From Candidatus Rifleibacteriota bacterium (GTDB lineage Bacteria > Muiribacteriota > Ozemobacteria > Ozemobacterales > Ozemobacteraceae), in NCBI GenBank assembly GCA_015233155.1, contig JADFYG010000037.1, forward strand, positions 1-63,754: DNA of 63,754 nucleotides. The letters run 5' to 3'. Below the pieces are notes generated by a model. It ran no database searches. It was not told where the DNA came from and was given only the letters and a program-made list of their open reading frames with translations. Position numbers and translations under genes: made by a program. This document shows, piece by piece, positions 26,620 through 36,342 of the stretch (positions are counted from its first letter, which is position 1; every line of letters begins with the position of its first letter).

Positions 26620-27414
26620 TTATTTCGGTGGTGTCGCCCAGGGTATATCCGGATGTTTTGAATGCCATTCGCGTGCCTTACGCAGGCCTTCTTCCTGTTG
26701 TGTCGGTGTCAGCTGGCTGGCAAGCATGTCGCGCTCGTCTTCCAGAGCGCTTACCTCGACGGCACTCTGAATGCCGTTTCTGTTGTCTGTTTGTGGCTGG
26801 TTGGCAGCCGCTATGCACGACCACGTATATGCCTGGACGCGGTCAGCCGGAACGCCTTTTCCATCAGCATATATTCGGCTGATGAACTGCTGAGAGCCGA
26901 CATAACCTTGCTCCGCTGACTTCAGAAGCCATTTCATAGCTTCTTTGTAATCTTTCGGGACCGCATATCCATTTTGATATCTTGTGCCGATGTAGAACTG
27001 GCTTCGGGCATCTCCCTGCTCAGCAAGCTTTAACTTTTCCGCAAAAATCTCATTATCGCTCCTGGAGTTTCGAAACCAGTACACTATCGCAATAAGCAAA
27101 AGACATGTGAAGAGGGTAATGATAATTTTTCTAGTAAAACCACCAGGGTTCGCCCACGCCAGGAAAAAAACAAAAAAGACAGGAGAGAGGACTATTATTG
27201 CCGCCAGGATGTCCGCCAACGGGTGTCCCAGGGAATGAAAAACTTTATCGGTCAGTATCATCCAGATGAAAAGAGGCACGGCGAAAGGACCAGTGGGTAT
27301 AGGGTTATGTTGGGCAAAAACAGGTGCCTCAATAAGAGCGAAAAAGAGTGATACTCCCCCGATGGCCCACCACTTGATGGCATTTTGCTTTTTCATTGGG
27401 TTATTGTAATCCAT
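26620..27414 (-). CDS. Sel1-repeat membrane protein
   Basis: 264 residues. Three hydrophobic segments in the first ~130 residues (about 12-28, 45-65, 75-115) suggest a membrane-embedded N-terminus. The C-terminal half carries two to three Sel1-like repeats: ARSQFYIGTRYQNGYAVPKD, then KEAMKWLLKSAEQGYVGSQQ and a further YADGKGVPADRVQAYTW. Such repeats are protein-protein interaction helices. A single short ribosome binding site before the ATG at 27414 makes the start tentative. Confidence 0.75.
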   Translation of the reverse strand: MDYNNPMKKQNAIKWWAIGGVSLFFALIEAPVFAQHNPIPTGPFAVPLFIWMILTDKVFHSLGHPLADILAAIIVLSPVFFVFFLAWANPGGFTRKIIITLFTCLLLIAIVYWFRNSRSDNEIFAEKLKLAEQGDARSQFYIGTRYQNGYAVPKDYKEAMKWLLKSAEQGYVGSQQFISRIYADGKGVPADRVQAYTWSCIAAANQPQTDNRNGIQSAVEVSALEDERDMLASQLTPTQQEEGLRKAREWHSKHPDIPWATPPK

Positions 27415-27444
27415 AATTCCATTAATTCAAAATCATTGATATGG

Positions 27445-27473
27445 TTGACAAAATTACTGATTTTGGGCATAAG
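27445..27473 (+). promoter_or_regulatory. promoter of the coiled-coil gene
   Basis: TTGACA (27445-27450, consensus), 17-bp spacer, CATAAG (27468-27473, 4 of 6). Transcription should begin near 27480, about 37 bp before the ATG at 27517. Confidence 0.65.
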
Positions 27474-27516
27474 TAGTGAAGTATCAGAATAAATTACTGT
27501 TTTGATGGAGATCGCG

Positions 27517-28230
27517 ATGAATAAAACAATCATGAGTCTGATCGCCCTGTTTGTTTTCATGATGATGAACACGCCAATTTACGGCGGGCCTGAATCTGAT
27601 GTGCCCGATGGAATACCGGAAATAATAGGTGTAGCCTCCGCTGGTGTTCATGCGAGACACGAAACTTTTTTGGATAAGAAAATTGATTTCCAGGAAAACA
27701 TCGACTCATTTTCCAGCACCACTATTGAACTGAAATCTACATTGGATGAAGGAAAGAAGGCACTATTGGATTTAAAGACCTCGGACAAGGTTTCAGATGG
27801 TCTTGAAATTGCTTCAGCAAAATGGGTTGATTCAAAGGAAAAGACAAAGACTGTCATCTCTGAACTGAATAAAATATCATCGGAAGCGGAAAAACTTTTT
27901 TCATCTGCGGAAGAGCATGTGAAAACGATTCAAGATGATAAATTAAAAAATGAAGCTTCCGGCAGGATTGCAAAAAACAAAGAGTTTTTCACGAAGAGGT
28001 TCCAAACATTGCAGGAGAAACTGGCATCATTTTCCAAATTGCATGCCAAAATCGATGATACGTTAAAATATCTGGAAATTGTGCAGCAGAAAAAAGACAT
28101 TCAGGAAAAGATTACCGATATAGTCACTCAAATCGATACAGAATCTGAATCTTTTACAAACGAAACAAAGACGTTCTCAGAGACAAGCAAGGGCATTTTC
28201 GATAAAGCCCCTGAAGATATCTCTAAATGA
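27517..28230 (+). CDS. secreted coiled-coil protein
   Basis: 237 residues from the ATG at 27517, which has GGAG at 27507-27510 (two earlier in-frame starts at 27502 and 27505 lack one). A signal peptide, MNKTIMSLIALFVFMMMNTPIYG, is followed by an almost continuous charged alpha-helix rich in Lys, Glu and Ser. No recognised domain, no Cys. Its composition suggests an extended rod, perhaps a periplasmic spacer. It is AT-richer than its neighbours. Confidence 0.68.
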   Translation: MNKTIMSLIALFVFMMMNTPIYGGPESDVPDGIPEIIGVASAGVHARHETFLDKKIDFQENIDSFSSTTIELKSTLDEGKKALLDLKTSDKVSDGLEIASAKWVDSKEKTKTVISELNKISSEAEKLFSSAEEHVKTIQDDKLKNEASGRIAKNKEFFTKRFQTLQEKLASFSKLHAKIDDTLKYLEIVQQKKDIQEKITDIVTQIDTESESFTNETKTFSETSKGIFDKAPEDISK

Positions 28231-28245
28231 CACAACTGTTTGGCG

Positions 28246-29868
28246 TCAGCCACTGTTAAACATGGCCTTTGCCAACTTCATTGCAAGGTTTCCGCCTGGA
28301 ACGACCATTCCGATGGCTTCGCCTCCAATCTCGAACAGGTTTTCCTCATTGAAGATCTCTTTGAGTTTTTGTTTTACAGCCTTTCCGGCGACGAGTGCTC
28401 CTGTAATTCCGTCGATCTCGAGAACCGCGATCTGCTGATAGTCTTCCCAGCGGAATTCGAAAGCGTATACAGGGCGAAAACACAGCGACAATTTTGACAG
28501 GATAATACGCTCGGCGTTTATTTCCGTGGCTTTTATCGGTTTGAACATATCGGCGAGCAGGTCTCTGACGATCAATGACGCCTTGATTTGTGCCGGAACT
28601 ACGATCAGATCCTCGATCATCAATTCTTCGGTCTGCTTGATTTCACGGCAATTCGCGGCAGCATGTTTTGCAAAATCACCCTTGGCGCCTGTCTGGGCAT
28701 CGATGTAAACTTCCCGACGAACCTCGTCTATACAGTGCTCCGGAATTGAAAGCTGCAGGTGCCCATTTTGAATGGGAAATATTCGTTCTCCTATGCGGAC
28801 TTCCTGAATATGGGAATCGAATCGCAATTCTTCGGATCTGACGCGCGTGTAGTCCAGGCTCGTCTGGCAGATCACGTGCCAGAAAGGTTCGAATCGCGTC
28901 TCCGCATATACAAGAGTGATCCGTTCCATTTTGGGGCGATATAAGAGCTTCGAAAGCAGACCGAATGCGTCGATTTTGGCCGCGACAGCCTTGGATTCAG
29001 CTTCTTCCCGCGAAATGTTCGGTTCGAGCGCAAAAATTTTCTGCTCACCAAATTCGAGAGTGTGACGGTCGTGACTTGTTGGCCCTGGACGCGCCCAGGG
29101 GTTGGTTTGTGCGGATCTGCGCTTACCAATATGCAGTTCGACGGCGTACAGGATTTGGTCGCGCGTAACCGGATCAGCCCCTGGCTCTGAAAACTGTTCC
29201 AGGAAGCCTACTGCGGCATCAGCACCGATGACTCCGAATGCATTGAGCGCGTCTTGTCCGAGCACGGGGTCTGATACGAGAGGAATAAGTTGTGGCAGAA
29301 ATTCCTTCGCACGTATCTCTTTTATCGCGTGACATGCGGCGGCTATGATATGCGGCCGGTCTCGCATTCGCAGCATTTCGTGGATGATCTTGTGCGCAAT
29401 CTGCGGATCGTGTCTTGCCAACGCTTTTGCGGCGTTGCCACGTACGCGATGGCTGCGATGATTGAGTATTTGAGCCAGAACTGCGAACGTGGTAGGAGTT
29501 CCTATAGCCTCGATACCCTCGATAGTATTGGCAACTATGCGGTCATCTTCGTGTTTGAGAAAGGGCATTAAGACCGGCAGCAGGTCAGAGCTCGCGAATG
29601 CAAGACCCAGATGCTTGGTCAGGAAGGATATCTGGATGACGTCGCGACAGTTATTCAGATACTCAATGAGTTGCGGCAGGTCCTTTGAACTTTTATTGTC
29701 GATGACTTTGCGAAGCATTTCGATAGCTGAAGCGCCGCTAAGTCCGGACTCAAGCTGTTTCCAGTCGAGGATATCTCCGGGAAGGGGAGTATCCCCCGAA
29801 AGCGCCTCGGATGGCGCGAGTTTTCGGAGAGGGCCTCCAGGAGGGAGTTTATCGTTGCCGTTTTCCAT
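28246..29868 (-). CDS. HEAT-repeat protein
   Basis: 540 residues from the ATG at 29868 (GGAG 6 nt upstream). Residues about 60-260 carry four to five HEAT/PBS-lyase-like repeats, for example HRSHRVRGNAAKALARHD and LPVLMPFLKHEDDRIVANTI. The remaining ~280 residues form a mixed alpha/beta region with internally repeated strands; no catalytic motif is seen. Cytosolic. It converges with the coiled-coil gene, 15 bp apart. Confidence 0.7.
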   Translation of the reverse strand: MENGNDKLPPGGPLRKLAPSEALSGDTPLPGDILDWKQLESGLSGASAIEMLRKVIDNKSSKDLPQLIEYLNNCRDVIQISFLTKHLGLAFASSDLLPVLMPFLKHEDDRIVANTIEGIEAIGTPTTFAVLAQILNHRSHRVRGNAAKALARHDPQIAHKIIHEMLRMRDRPHIIAAACHAIKEIRAKEFLPQLIPLVSDPVLGQDALNAFGVIGADAAVGFLEQFSEPGADPVTRDQILYAVELHIGKRRSAQTNPWARPGPTSHDRHTLEFGEQKIFALEPNISREEAESKAVAAKIDAFGLLSKLLYRPKMERITLVYAETRFEPFWHVICQTSLDYTRVRSEELRFDSHIQEVRIGERIFPIQNGHLQLSIPEHCIDEVRREVYIDAQTGAKGDFAKHAAANCREIKQTEELMIEDLIVVPAQIKASLIVRDLLADMFKPIKATEINAERIILSKLSLCFRPVYAFEFRWEDYQQIAVLEIDGITGALVAGKAVKQKLKEIFNEENLFEIGGEAIGMVVPGGNLAMKLAKAMFNSG

Positions 29869-30032
29869 GACTGCTCCAGTCGAATAAACGGAATCACCCG
29901 TCAGGACGCGCATAAACGAGCTGACTTAACGAGGATATCACACAAAAGTCTCCTCGAAAAAACTAAAAAGCGTGATACTCCCCCGAATCAGTCACTTGCT
30001 TCGATCCGGTGGTGTAGATTACAATCCAAGGT

Positions 30033-31028
30033 ATGGAAGACCACGACGAGAGTTACAAGAAATTCTTCTCTTTTCCCGAGATGGTCGAAGACCTGTTGCG
30101 GGGCTTCGTTCGCGAAGAGTGGATCGAAAAACTGGACTTTTCGACCCTTGAGCGTGTCAACGGAAGCTACGTAACCGACACATTTCGACAGCGCCACGAC
30201 GACGTGGTCTGGCGTGTTTGCTGGGGTGAAGAGTGGCTTTATGTTTATATTCTGATCGAGTTTCAATCCGAAGTCGATGAATTCATGGCACTTCGAATTA
30301 TGACCTATATTGGTTTGCTGTATCAGGATATTATAAAGGAAAAGCTGCCCTTGAAAGACAAGCTTCTTCCACCGGTATTGCCTATTGTTCTTTATAACGG
30401 TGGTTCACGTTGGACTGCGGCCGAAGATGTCGGTGATTTGATTGTTCCGCTAAAAGGCGGCCTTGAAAAGTATCGGCCTCATGTTTCCTATCTTCTGATT
30501 GATGAAGGGCGTTACGCGACCTCGGAGCTGGCTGAACTGCATAATCTTGTCGCCGCGCTATTCCGTCTTGAGAATTCCTGTGATTTGCCGAGCGTACGAA
30601 CTGTGATAGAAAACCTGATCGAATGGCTCAAACACCCGGAGCAAAAAGAGTTACGCTCGGCCTTCACACGTTGGATTTACAAAGTGTTTATTCAAATACG
30701 CTTTCCCAAAGAAAATATTCCTGAAATACATGACCTAGAGGAGGCAAGAACAATGTTGTCCCAAACAGTGGCAAAATGGCCCGAACAATGGAAAAAAGAG
30801 GGCCGCGAAGATGGTCTCAAAAAAGGCCGCGAAGAAGGCCGCGAAGAAGGCCGCGAGGAAGGCCGCGAAGTCATGACTAACTTGGTCATTCGCCAAATCG
30901 AGCGCAAGTTCGGGCCACTGAATGAATCTGACCGACAGCGTATTTGTGAAGCGCAGGAATCGACATTGATAGAGTGGGCAGAACGCCTTATTACTGCATC
31001 CGCGCTCGAGGAAATCTTCAAGCATTGA
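30033..31028 (+). CDS. Rpn-family PD-(D/E)XK nuclease
   Basis: 331 residues. SYKKFFSFPEMVEDLL at the start, DDVVWRVCWGEEWLYVYILIEFQSEVDEFMALR (the D-xn-E-x-Q nuclease core) and YIGLLYQDI identify the recombination-promoting nuclease (Rpn/YhgA-like) family, DNA endonucleases linked to RecA-independent recombination. The C-terminal ~50 residues contain a KEGREDGLKKGREEGREEG run, encoded by tandem 12-bp GGCCGCGAAGAA units at 30825-30870. These repeats are common in the family and expand or contract by slippage. Little or no leader separates a weak AAGG site from the ATG. Confidence 0.85.
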   Translation: MEDHDESYKKFFSFPEMVEDLLRGFVREEWIEKLDFSTLERVNGSYVTDTFRQRHDDVVWRVCWGEEWLYVYILIEFQSEVDEFMALRIMTYIGLLYQDIIKEKLPLKDKLLPPVLPIVLYNGGSRWTAAEDVGDLIVPLKGGLEKYRPHVSYLLIDEGRYATSELAELHNLVAALFRLENSCDLPSVRTVIENLIEWLKHPEQKELRSAFTRWIYKVFIQIRFPKENIPEIHDLEEARTMLSQTVAKWPEQWKKEGREDGLKKGREEGREEGREEGREVMTNLVIRQIERKFGPLNESDRQRICEAQESTLIEWAERLITASALEEIFKH

Positions 31029-31238
31029 ACTGTGGTCACTCATATCCCTGCATCCCTGCATCCATGCAGAAATCTCGAACCGGCGTAGCTGCATTTCACG
31101 AGCACACATGGAAACTGAACAATAGGCGAACAGTATTGATTTAACCCCTAATTCCTCTGTTTCAAAATCATTGGATGCGACATAGTCGGCCCTTTGAGGT
31201 AATATGTTATCTGGATCTGATTTCAAATGGAGGTCAAT

Positions 31239-32069
31239 ATGAGTTTGCGTACAAGGTTTCTCAGTCCTTGCGTCATTGCCACTCTCTTTTTCGCTTGTGG
31301 TTTCACAGTCGACTTCTCTATTAACTGCACTTCCGGACAATCATGCTGGGCGAAGGAAATCTCGCAATCAGTTCAGGCCGACCAGATTCCTGCCATCCGC
31401 CGGACGATCTCTTCTGGTTTCCATGCGCCGGCACAGGGTGAAAAGATCAAGATCGCTTTTTTCGATGCGGACAGCACTTTGCGTGTCGCTCCGAGTGGAG
31501 CGGTAACTCCGAACAGTGCCACTGACGTTGCCATACTTCCTCTGGTTTCGCAGGCATTTAAAGACCTTGCCCAGCAGGGCTATCTGATTGGCATCGTATC
31601 GAATCAGCTTGGTGTTTCGGCTGGTTATATCACTCTCGCCGCGGCCGATGGAGCATTGCATGAAACTTGTGTCCAGTATGGGCGAACCGGTGCTTTGATT
31701 CATTATTATGATTTTGCCGAAGCAAAAGATGAAAATCGCAAACCGGAAATGGGTATGGCCAATCGGCTTTCCTCGCTCATAGAGTCTGCAAACGGCGTTC
31801 AGGTCGATTGGGAACACAGCTTCATGGTTGGGGATTCCGGCTATAAGAAGGGTGTTGATACCGATCCTTCGGGGAAGCCGGGTGAGGATGTCGCGAATAC
31901 TGACAGACTTTTTGCCGAGACCGTTGCAAAGGTCCATCCTGGCTTCACATATAAGCATCCGCGTGACTTTTTCGGATGGGCAAAATATGGAATACGTAAT
32001 TTCGAAAATTTCCAGGAATTACAGGCCTTCTATAAAGATCATCCGGAGCTCAATCCTGACATCAAATAG
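31239..32069 (+). CDS. secreted HAD-superfamily phosphatase
   Basis: 276 residues from the ATG at 31239 (GGAGG at 31229-31233). A signal peptide (SPCVIATLFFACGFTV) precedes a HAD domain: FFDADSTL with the nucleophile Asp, IVSNQLG (motif II), KPEMGM (motif III Lys) and MVGDSGYKKGVD (motif IV). The layout resembles the PNKP 3'-phosphatase/histidinol phosphatase branch, but here it is exported, so nucleic-acid repair is unlikely; a periplasmic phosphomonoesterase is more reasonable. Confidence 0.75.
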   Translation: MSLRTRFLSPCVIATLFFACGFTVDFSINCTSGQSCWAKEISQSVQADQIPAIRRTISSGFHAPAQGEKIKIAFFDADSTLRVAPSGAVTPNSATDVAILPLVSQAFKDLAQQGYLIGIVSNQLGVSAGYITLAAADGALHETCVQYGRTGALIHYYDFAEAKDENRKPEMGMANRLSSLIESANGVQVDWEHSFMVGDSGYKKGVDTDPSGKPGEDVANTDRLFAETVAKVHPGFTYKHPRDFFGWAKYGIRNFENFQELQAFYKDHPELNPDIK

Positions 32070-32092
32070 TTTTTTGGGATTGAAAAAAAACA

Positions 32093-32683
32093 ATGCATTT
32101 TCACTCAGGTGGAGAGGTATTCGTAGGAATTCTTGTTCTTGCCGTTTTGATCAGCATCATGGTTGTCGTGTTCACTCTGAAGTTGATCTGGCGATTTCTC
32201 ACTCTCGGCGATAGGGAAATACTATCGGGAGTGCGCCTTGCCTCTTCGATGGCTATGGCTGGATTCGTTGTCGCGATGATTTCCATTCCACTGGATATTT
32301 TTCTCAAATTTCAATTGACTCATGTTCTGTTCCCACTTGGTATTGGTATCGTCCTGATCGGGCTCGTCGTGGGATTAGCTCGGATGATATGTGAAATTTG
32401 GGAAAACCATCGGCGGTCGCCTCGAATTGAAACAAATCAATGGGTTTGCCCCGGGTGCAAGAAACGATTCGTGCGGCCACAACTGAATGTGAGGGATTCG
32501 AATGTCGAATGTCCCGATTGCGGCACAAAGACGAATCAAGATCCAGAGTCTACGACGTACGAAGCCGCTATACAAAAATCGAATGACCCAGTACATCGAA
32601 TTGGCCGATGTCCTGCATGTGGAACAAAAGTGTTGTTTTTTGAAAGTGGCGCTTGCCCCAGATGCGGAGAACGTGGGGCATGA
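32093..32683 (+). CDS. membrane protein with C-terminal zinc ribbons
   Basis: 196 residues. Three membrane helices (about 8-32, 52-75, 80-105) are followed by two zinc-ribbon-type pairs: CPGCKKRF with CPDCG (about 122-148) and CPACG with CPRCG (about 176-195). The Cys pairs suggest one or two bound zinc ions facing the cytosol. Function unknown. It starts 23 bp after the HAD gene on the same strand. Confidence 0.68.
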   Translation: MHFHSGGEVFVGILVLAVLISIMVVVFTLKLIWRFLTLGDREILSGVRLASSMAMAGFVVAMISIPLDIFLKFQLTHVLFPLGIGIVLIGLVVGLARMICEIWENHRRSPRIETNQWVCPGCKKRFVRPQLNVRDSNVECPDCGTKTNQDPESTTYEAAIQKSNDPVHRIGRCPACGTKVLFFESGACPRCGERGA

Positions 32684-32839
32684 CTACAATATAGCATCAG
32701 GAGACTTCCCTCCGGGACATGGCAAAGCGTCTCATCCGACCGGGACAGGTATCACATGATATAATCTGCTCATTCGTAGGTTGCACCGCGAAAATGTATG
32801 CCATTTTGTATTCTACTCCTATTCCAAAGGGTCGTTTTC

Positions 32840-34432
32840 ATGGCACGTATTTCTAACCCAAAGCTTCTGCTTTCATCAGTATTCAAGCCGTTTGCCGCTG
32901 ATGACGGATACAGCACGAAGGAAAACCCATGCGAGTTATTCCATAATCAGGTCACCCGCATGCAGGGAGTTTTTTCCATTCGCTCCCATATTCGCAGCTT
33001 CGGTTTGGAGCTCATGGCCGCCAATATCAACATCCCGACGACCGTTTTGGATTTCCCGACGGAACAGAGTTTTATCGATGAACTCCATACCGGGAAATAC
33101 ACTCATGTTGGAATTTCCTTTATCGTTTCAAATTTTGAGAAGGCGCGCAAGATGTGCGAGCTTGTTCGGACGCACGCTCCCGAAGCGACAATACTCGTCG
33201 GAGGCCACGGAGCTCGCATTCCGGAGATAAAAAGCAAGCTCGGATGTGATGAAGTCTGCGTCGGCGAAGGAATTCGATGGCTCAGAAAATATTTCGGGGA
33301 AGACGCGGCGAAGCCGATTGTTCATCCTGCGATGCAGGTCGAATATTATCGGAGACTCTTCGGCTTGTCATTGCCTAATGCCAAAGCGGTCATAGTTCCC
33401 GGGGTTGGATGTGCCAATTACTGCGAATTCTGTTGTACAAGTCATTTTTTTCAGGGATACACTGCTTTTTTCCCGAAGGCCGAAGATCTATTTGAGGCGA
33501 TGTGTCGCATTTCCGATGAGCTTGGAACCAACGAGTTTTATGTCATGGACGAGAATTTTCTTGGCGATGAAAAGCGTGTTTATACTTTCATTGAGCTAAT
33601 GAAAAAACACCAGAGATTCTTTGTCATCGATATTTTTTCGACACTCCGTGATCTGGCCCGCTATGATCCTCTTGATCTGGTTCGTCTTGGAGTGGAATTC
33701 GCCTGGATCGGGATCGAAAGTCGACGACAACTTTTTTCCAAGGCCATGGGGGTAGATGCGGCCGCTTTGGCAAAGCGTCTTAAGGATCACGGCGTTTCCA
33801 TTCTGGCATCGACAATTTTGTTTCTGGATCATCATGACGAACAATCGCTATGGGATGATGTCGAATATACTCTTAGCCTTGAACCGGATTATGTTCAGTT
33901 CATGGAGCTGGCGCCTTTTCCAGGGACTGCTCTTTATGAAAGATTGTTAAAGGCCGGCCGAATTATCGATGCGCCCTATCGTTACTGGCATGGTCAGGAT
34001 CGCATCTGGTTTGTACATCCCAATTTTTCGCCTGACCAGTCGAAAAAAATACTGGATGACGCTTTTCGTAAAGACTTTCTTACATTAGGACCAGGTATGT
34101 TGCGAAATGCGGAAACTCGAATAAGAGTGGTCGAGACTGGGAAATCCTGGAATGATCCATTTCTGGAAAAAAGACACCAGATTCATATCGATTATGCCCG
34201 ACAGGTTTATCCTATTCTGATGACACTGCGTGATCTTTCTCCCACGCCATTTTTAAAAGAAAAAACAGAGCGAATAATCAGGCGTTATGAAAATATTCTG
34301 GGACGCCTCAGTCCGCTGGAAAAGCTTACGGGAAGCGTTCTGAAATTTAGTTCCCGTCTTGAAGAACGTCGGCTTCGGAGTGGCCGCATTTCTTCACAAC
34401 CTCCGACATGTGTAACCCGTTATAGACAATAA
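32840..34432 (+). CDS. B12-binding radical SAM protein
   Basis: 530 residues from the ATG at 32840 (an in-frame ATG at 32798 lacks a ribosome binding site). The N-terminal ~150 residues resemble a cobalamin-binding Rossmann domain (YTHVGISFIVSNFEKARKM, VGGHGARIPEI, VCVGEG). The radical SAM cluster motif C-x3-C-x2-C is in GCANYCEFCC at about 191-198. A C-terminal region of ~180 residues is helical. The family covers P-methylases and other B12-dependent methyltransferases and ring-forming enzymes; the substrate is unknown. A TATAAT (32760-32765) upstream may be its -10 box, but no clear -35 fits. Confidence 0.85.
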   Translation: MARISNPKLLLSSVFKPFAADDGYSTKENPCELFHNQVTRMQGVFSIRSHIRSFGLELMAANINIPTTVLDFPTEQSFIDELHTGKYTHVGISFIVSNFEKARKMCELVRTHAPEATILVGGHGARIPEIKSKLGCDEVCVGEGIRWLRKYFGEDAAKPIVHPAMQVEYYRRLFGLSLPNAKAVIVPGVGCANYCEFCCTSHFFQGYTAFFPKAEDLFEAMCRISDELGTNEFYVMDENFLGDEKRVYTFIELMKKHQRFFVIDIFSTLRDLARYDPLDLVRLGVEFAWIGIESRRQLFSKAMGVDAAALAKRLKDHGVSILASTILFLDHHDEQSLWDDVEYTLSLEPDYVQFMELAPFPGTALYERLLKAGRIIDAPYRYWHGQDRIWFVHPNFSPDQSKKILDDAFRKDFLTLGPGMLRNAETRIRVVETGKSWNDPFLEKRHQIHIDYARQVYPILMTLRDLSPTPFLKEKTERIIRRYENILGRLSPLEKLTGSVLKFSSRLEERRLRSGRISSQPPTCVTRYRQ

Positions 34433-34459
34433 CGAATTTTTAAATTGGTATAAAGTGCG

Positions 34460-35362
34460 CTAACTTCGCTGCAGAAACGATTTTATAATGATAGTGACGA
34501 AGCGTGGAAGGAACGGATACCAGTCGGACTTGAACATTGTCGAAGACATAATCGAAATCTGCATTTTTTTAAGAAGAGCGTGCTGAATGTCTCGTTCATC
34601 CTCTTCCTGATTTACCACGAGCATTATTCCGCCGGGTTCCATAAGTTCAAATGCATGTTTCATAAGCTCTTCCGGACGAAGAAAGCGTGAAGGCAAGCCC
34701 CATTCGCGGATGGCATCTTCAGTCAGAAACGGCAAAAACCATGTTATTACGTCATATCGTTCATGATGCTCCATCAAATCACCCGCAATATATCTGCAGT
34801 TCGACAATCGTTTCACGTGGTATCGGGCGTAGTCTGATCGGGAATACGTATCGGCATATACCGGAAAGGGGTCGATTTCGATTCCGGTGAGAAAAATACT
34901 CCGGGGGGCTGCGAGATCGCTTGCCGCTGGTTCAGTACCGTCTTCGCCTTCTGTCTCGATTTTACAAGCATTTTTCCGAATGTTTTCTTTTTCTGTCCTG
35001 TCCTGTCGGGCGGAGGGAGCATATTGAAAAAAGTGGTACAAACCCCTGACATATGCGAAATTCTTCGACCCGATATCGAGAGCGCGAAGGGATTTCCCGG
35101 GTAGCGACGCCGGAAACGCTTGCTCCAGGAGTGACAACACATACATTGATTCCCGAAATTCCATGAGACTCGAGTTGTCGCGAAATTTATCGAGGCGGAA
35201 TTTCTTTTCTAATCTGGCATATTCGGAAATCAGTTCCGGATGTTCGTGGAAGAGCTCAGCCTTGTCCTCATTCGCCGGCGCGTATTCTCCCCGCGACCAT
35301 TGCACGCGGCTTCTGATCGCAAAAAAAACGGTATTGAGAAAAGACTCTAATTTCTGCAGCAA
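34460..35362 (-). CDS. class I SAM-dependent methyltransferase-like protein
   Basis: 300 residues, with an N-terminal helical region and the motif I-like LRALDIGSKNFAYVRGLYHF (about 91-110) and motif II-like GIEIDPFPVYADTYS. The motif I glycine set is weak (DIGSKNF), and there is a charged insert (about 118-145). Later motifs (YDVITWFLPFLTEDAI and LMEPGGIMLVVNQEE) fit the family. It converges on the radical SAM gene with 27 bp between stops; a substrate cannot be named. Confidence 0.68.
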   Translation of the reverse strand: MLQKLESFLNTVFFAIRSRVQWSRGEYAPANEDKAELFHEHPELISEYARLEKKFRLDKFRDNSSLMEFRESMYVLSLLEQAFPASLPGKSLRALDIGSKNFAYVRGLYHFFQYAPSARQDRTEKENIRKNACKIETEGEDGTEPAASDLAAPRSIFLTGIEIDPFPVYADTYSRSDYARYHVKRLSNCRYIAGDLMEHHERYDVITWFLPFLTEDAIREWGLPSRFLRPEELMKHAFELMEPGGIMLVVNQEEDERDIQHALLKKMQISIMSSTMFKSDWYPFLPRFVTIIIKSFLQRS

Positions 35363-35410
35363 GTTGTTTTATCTTTTTTCGTTCGATTTCATTTAATTGT
35401 TCATAGAAAT

Positions 35411-35653
35411 CCACGTCTTTTGGACGTGGTCAGAGACAATAGGCTCTGCCGGTCAGTTGCTGTAGCCCGCGTGAGCGGTTGTTTTTGTTTGTAAATCACA
35501 TGCGTATGAAGATAGTTCGCCCCCTATGGGGGCTGCCCCAAAGCCACCACCTCTGGTGGTGGTCGTTTACTACCATTCACAATTAATACGTGCATATTGA
35601 TTTGTAGTGGCGATTCGGTGGATCGCCCAGAGAGCGCGCACAAATATTTTGTG
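35411..35653. repeat. cluster of five short perfect hairpins
   Basis: Within 243 bp: CCACGTC-TTTTG-GACGTGG (35411-35429), GCCCCC-TAT-GGGGGC (35519-35533), CCACCACC-TCT-GGTGGTGG (35544-35562), GGCGAT-7 nt-ATCGCC (35609-35627) and CACAAA-TAT-TTTGTG (35639-35653). There is no gene in the 305-bp gap. Candidates are an IS200/IS605-type end or REP-like remnant, a structured RNA, or a row of terminators between the two flanking minus-strand genes. Confidence 0.6.
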
Positions 35654-35667
35654 ATTGGTATAAGACT

Positions 35668-36342
35668 TCAGGAGTTTCGGATTGCCAGCCATATCGTGTG
35701 ATGTCCTCCGCTGTGATTGCGCGCCCGAACATTCACTTCTTCGACAGCAAAGCCTGATCGACTAAGTCGGTGACTGAACTCCCGATCCGGACTGGCTGAC
35801 CAGATGCCCAGGACACCATCAGGACGTAGAGCTGAAAAGGCCATTTTTAATCCTTCCCGTGTATATAAACGCTTGTTGATATTACTTGAAAGACCCTGCG
35901 GGCCATTATCTACATCGAGCAGGATGGCGTCGAAGGCTCCTGGTTCCTCTTTCATGATATGAGCGACATCGACTGCCCTGACGGTTACTCGATCGTCCCG
36001 TAATGGATGATTGGCCAGATGTCCCAGGATGCCCTGGTTCCATTCGACAACACCGGGTACAAGTTCCGCGACGATCACCTCTCCGGATGATCCGAGACTA
36101 TTTAAGGCGGCGGCCGTGGTGAAACCCATTCCCAGACCGCCTATTAATATGCGCGGATCGGGGCATGCGGCAAGGCGACCGCAGGCTAATTCTCCCAGCG
36201 CTTCTTCGGATCCGTGGGAGCGGCTGTTCATCAACTCGGTCCGGTTGACCCGGATCGAATATTCTTCACCCCGTCTATAGAGCAGGAGCTCCTCGCAGTC
36301 ATCCGGCACGGGTGCGCGATCAAGTAGTTCCCATGGAATCAT
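35668..36342 (-). CDS. spermidine-synthase-like methyltransferase fold protein
   Basis: 224 residues from the ATG at 36342 (GGAGG 11 nt upstream). Motif ILIGGLGMGFTTAAAL (cofactor glycine loop), VIVAELVPGVVEWN and DAILLDVDNGPQGL match polyamine aminopropyltransferase-like proteins (the DVDNGP element replaces the catalytic DxxDP seen in true spermidine synthase). It lacks the N-terminal beta-domain of full-length enzymes, so it may be a methyltransferase-like relative. Confidence 0.75.
   Translation of the reverse strand: MIPWELLDRAPVPDDCEELLLYRRGEEYSIRVNRTELMNSRSHGSEEALGELACGRLAACPDPRILIGGLGMGFTTAAALNSLGSSGEVIVAELVPGVVEWNQGILGHLANHPLRDDRVTVRAVDVAHIMKEEPGAFDAILLDVDNGPQGLSSNINKRLYTREGLKMAFSALRPDGVLGIWSASPDREFSHRLSRSGFAVEEVNVRARNHSGGHHTIWLAIRNS

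Noticed and set aside
28886..28895. GGTTCGAATC, resembling a tRNA T-loop
   Set aside because: It lies inside the HEAT-repeat gene and no acceptor or anticodon arm folds around it.
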